From: Dehalococcoidia bacterium
Lineage (GTDB): Bacteria; Chloroflexota; Dehalococcoidia; GIF9; AB-539-J10
Direction of reading: 5' to 3'
Assembly (NCBI GenBank): GCA_030606385.1
Contig: JAUWGN010000059.1
Coordinates: 1 to 6,683 of the forward strand
Length of the DNA: 6,683 bases
Positions 5,509 to 6,683 of this stretch are shown one piece after another. The notes under the pieces were generated by a model. That model had not been told where the DNA came from. It searched no databases and worked only from the letters and a program-made list of their open reading frames with translations. How positions within the stretch are numbered: position 1 is the stretch's first letter; each line of letters begins with the position of its first letter. A program made the position numbers and the translations under genes.

Positions 5509-6570
5509 TTATACTGCCTGTTCACGGCTTCGCATAATATCGGTTACAAATTTCCTGTTTAAGCCAAGGGCTTCAAAAACAACAGCCAGACCCTTAAGAG
5601 CATCCTTCTCTTTGCGAGCTTGACAGAGAGCTTCCTTGTTAACCTTTTCCGCCAGGTTGTCAATAAACTCCCATTGCAGAACGCATTGCTTTGCTGCTTG
5701 TATCGGGTCTTCGGTGTAGGGGAATATGTCGAACCCGACTCTTTCCCCTTTGCTACCATAATTAATGCGTCTCAGTTCTATAGCAAGCTCCAACGTTTCC
5801 ATAAAACGAGTAGCACCCACGATATTATCATCATCAAAAATCCCCCAACCGCTATTGCCATGCTGGTGTCCCAGCAGATTCTCCTTGTTTAACAAGGCAG
5901 CATACTCGGCCAGTGATTCACCGTTCATTATAAGGTGTTGCCAATCCATGTTTATCTTCAGGCGATTCACATCAACGCCCATTCTTTCCAGTTTGCGGAT
6001 GGCAAAAATGGTCATGCCTATGTTGCGCATCAATATCTTCATCGCTGGTTCACTGCATTTGTGCTCCAGTAGAACAGTAACATTCTTGCTATTGGCGTAC
6101 TCTACTGATTCAGCCAGGCAGGCGATAAAGCTATCCCAGATGTCTTCGTAATCCGCCTGAAAGGGGTAATTGTAGCCCTCGCCACCCGGCCATATGATAA
6201 ATTTCGCCTGGATGTCTCCAGCGAGGTCGATAGCTTCTTTGGTGCGAGTTACGGCAGCTCTTCTTGTTTGTTTATCGGGGTGAGTGAAGGCTCCTGAGGC
6301 GAATTTAGAGTCAGTGTGTAATCCACTGGCAATAGCATAGATATCTTTGTCCGCCAATACTCGTTGCAATTTGTCCACATTTGTTTCATTTATTTCCCCC
6401 GGGTAGTGGAATTCATAGCCATCGATAAGATTACCAAGCCCAGCGACTACTTTTTCCATTCTTTGCAACATGCTCAGTTTTTCTGCCCCGGGATGATAAC
6501 CCACGGGGAGGAACCTGGTAGCCAGGGAACCGAACGCCCACACACCAAGGCTATTTTTGACTCTACCCAT
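5509..6570 (-). CDS. TIM-barrel sugar isomerase (xylose/rhamnose isomerase-like)
   Basis: It probably interconverts an aldose and a ketose using two divalent metal ions, supplying the neighbouring xylulokinase. The 353 residues fit the xylose isomerase-like TIM-barrel fold. I can align a candidate catalytic His55 (FHYPGEIN), Trp127, Glu169 with Lys171 (LLEHK), Asp209 and His212 (NMDWQH), His237 (HGN), Asp246 and Asp248 (DDD), and Asp281 (FDIFPYTEDP). Classical xylose isomerases use Glu and Asp where this protein has Asp209 and His237. The pattern E-K, D-H, H, D-D, D is instead that of L-rhamnose isomerases, so the substrate is uncertain. A GGAGGTGA ribosome site seven bases before ATG supports the start. 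The gene is first in its transcription unit within the window. Family membership is fairly certain; D-xylose as substrate is inferred from xylB only. Confidence 0.8.
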   Translation of the reverse strand: MGRVKNSLGVWAFGSLATRFLPVGYHPGAEKLSMLQRMEKVVAGLGNLIDGYEFHYPGEINETNVDKLQRVLADKDIYAIASGLHTDSKFASGAFTHPDKQTRRAAVTRTKEAIDLAGDIQAKFIIWPGGEGYNYPFQADYEDIWDSFIACLAESVEYANSKNVTVLLEHKCSEPAMKILMRNIGMTIFAIRKLERMGVDVNRLKINMDWQHLIMNGESLAEYAALLNKENLLGHQHGNSGWGIFDDDNIVGATRFMETLELAIELRRINYGSKGERVGFDIFPYTEDPIQAAKQCVLQWEFIDNLAEKVNKEALCQARKEKDALKGLAVVFEALGLNRKFVTDIMRSREQAV

Positions 6571-6577
6571 GCTTGTT

Positions 6578-6585
6578 TCACCTCC
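6578..6585 (-). promoter_or_regulatory. Strong ribosome binding site of the isomerase gene
   Basis: GGAGGTGA on the minus strand lies seven bases before the ATG at 6568-6570. It decides that start, and it contrasts with the next gene in the unit, which has no clear site of its own. Confidence 0.85.
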
Positions 6586-6607
6586 GTTCCGTATTTGCAG
6601 CCTGGAG

Positions 6608-6630
6608 CATCAGGACTATTTTAGTCGATG
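6608..6630. promoter_or_regulatory. Possible operator over a weak candidate promoter
   Basis: GACTA (6614-6618) and TAGTC (6622-6626) form an exact inverted repeat around three bases. CATC (6608-6611) and GATG (6627-6630) extend it with a two-base offset. On the minus strand the centre contains TAAAAT (6618-6623), a fair -10 match, with a poor -35 (TTGGTT at 6642-6647) 18 bases upstream. A dyad overlapping a -10 would suit a repressor site controlling the sugar genes. The arms are short, so the call is tentative. Confidence 0.35.
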
Positions 6631-6683
6631 TAAGCCAATGAAACCAATTATCTATCAATAACAAGGAGTTGCCCCCTACCCTT

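Noticed and set aside
5559..5759. A 66-codon minus-strand frame inside the isomerase gene
   Set aside because: It is an out-of-frame shadow. The long frame across it carries the metal-ligand Asp281 region and continues to the proper C-terminus, so no frameshift is needed.

Overview
The window holds five complete protein genes, all on the minus strand, and about 0.6 kb of repeat-rich non-coding DNA at its low-coordinate end. Every gene encodes ordinary bacterial central metabolism. I saw no RNA gene, CRISPR array, transposase or phage gene. Two intact short-chain acyl-CoA genes following a thiolase, beside pentose catabolism, would suit a heterotrophic, probably anaerobic bacterium of moderate GC. 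The dispersed GTCATTGCGAG-type palindromes are a style I associate with genomes of uncultured bacteria such as Chloroflexota, Desulfobacterota and similar lineages. That placement is a guess, not a measurement.

Reading in the direction of transcription (high to low coordinates): a 113-base leader holds a strong ribosome binding site and a possible operator. It is followed by a TIM-barrel sugar isomerase (5509-6570) and, 34 bases on, a xylulokinase (3936-5474). Together these form an isomerase-kinase pair that would turn an aldose into a ketose and then a ketose 5-phosphate for the pentose phosphate pathway. After 100 bases carrying a textbook sigma-70 promoter (TTGACA, 17 bases, TATAAT) comes a second module: thiolase (2627-3835), enoyl-CoA hydratase (1770-2540) and 3-hydroxyacyl-CoA dehydrogenase (587-1735). 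These three catalyse consecutive steps between acetyl-CoA and crotonyl-CoA, or one turn of beta-oxidation in the other direction. An acyl-CoA dehydrogenase would be needed to complete the cycle and is not in the window.

The region 1-586 has no credible gene. From 171 to 565 it holds a cluster of short palindromic repeats in two subfamilies and both orientations, plus an AT-rich imperfect palindrome enclosed by two of them.

The most noteworthy points are three. The isomerase carries a metal-ligand pattern like L-rhamnose isomerase rather than classical D-xylose isomerase, although its neighbour is a clear xylulokinase. The promoter ahead of the thiolase gene matches consensus exactly. The repeat cluster has an ordered architecture. 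I found no convincing evidence of a wholly new biological system.
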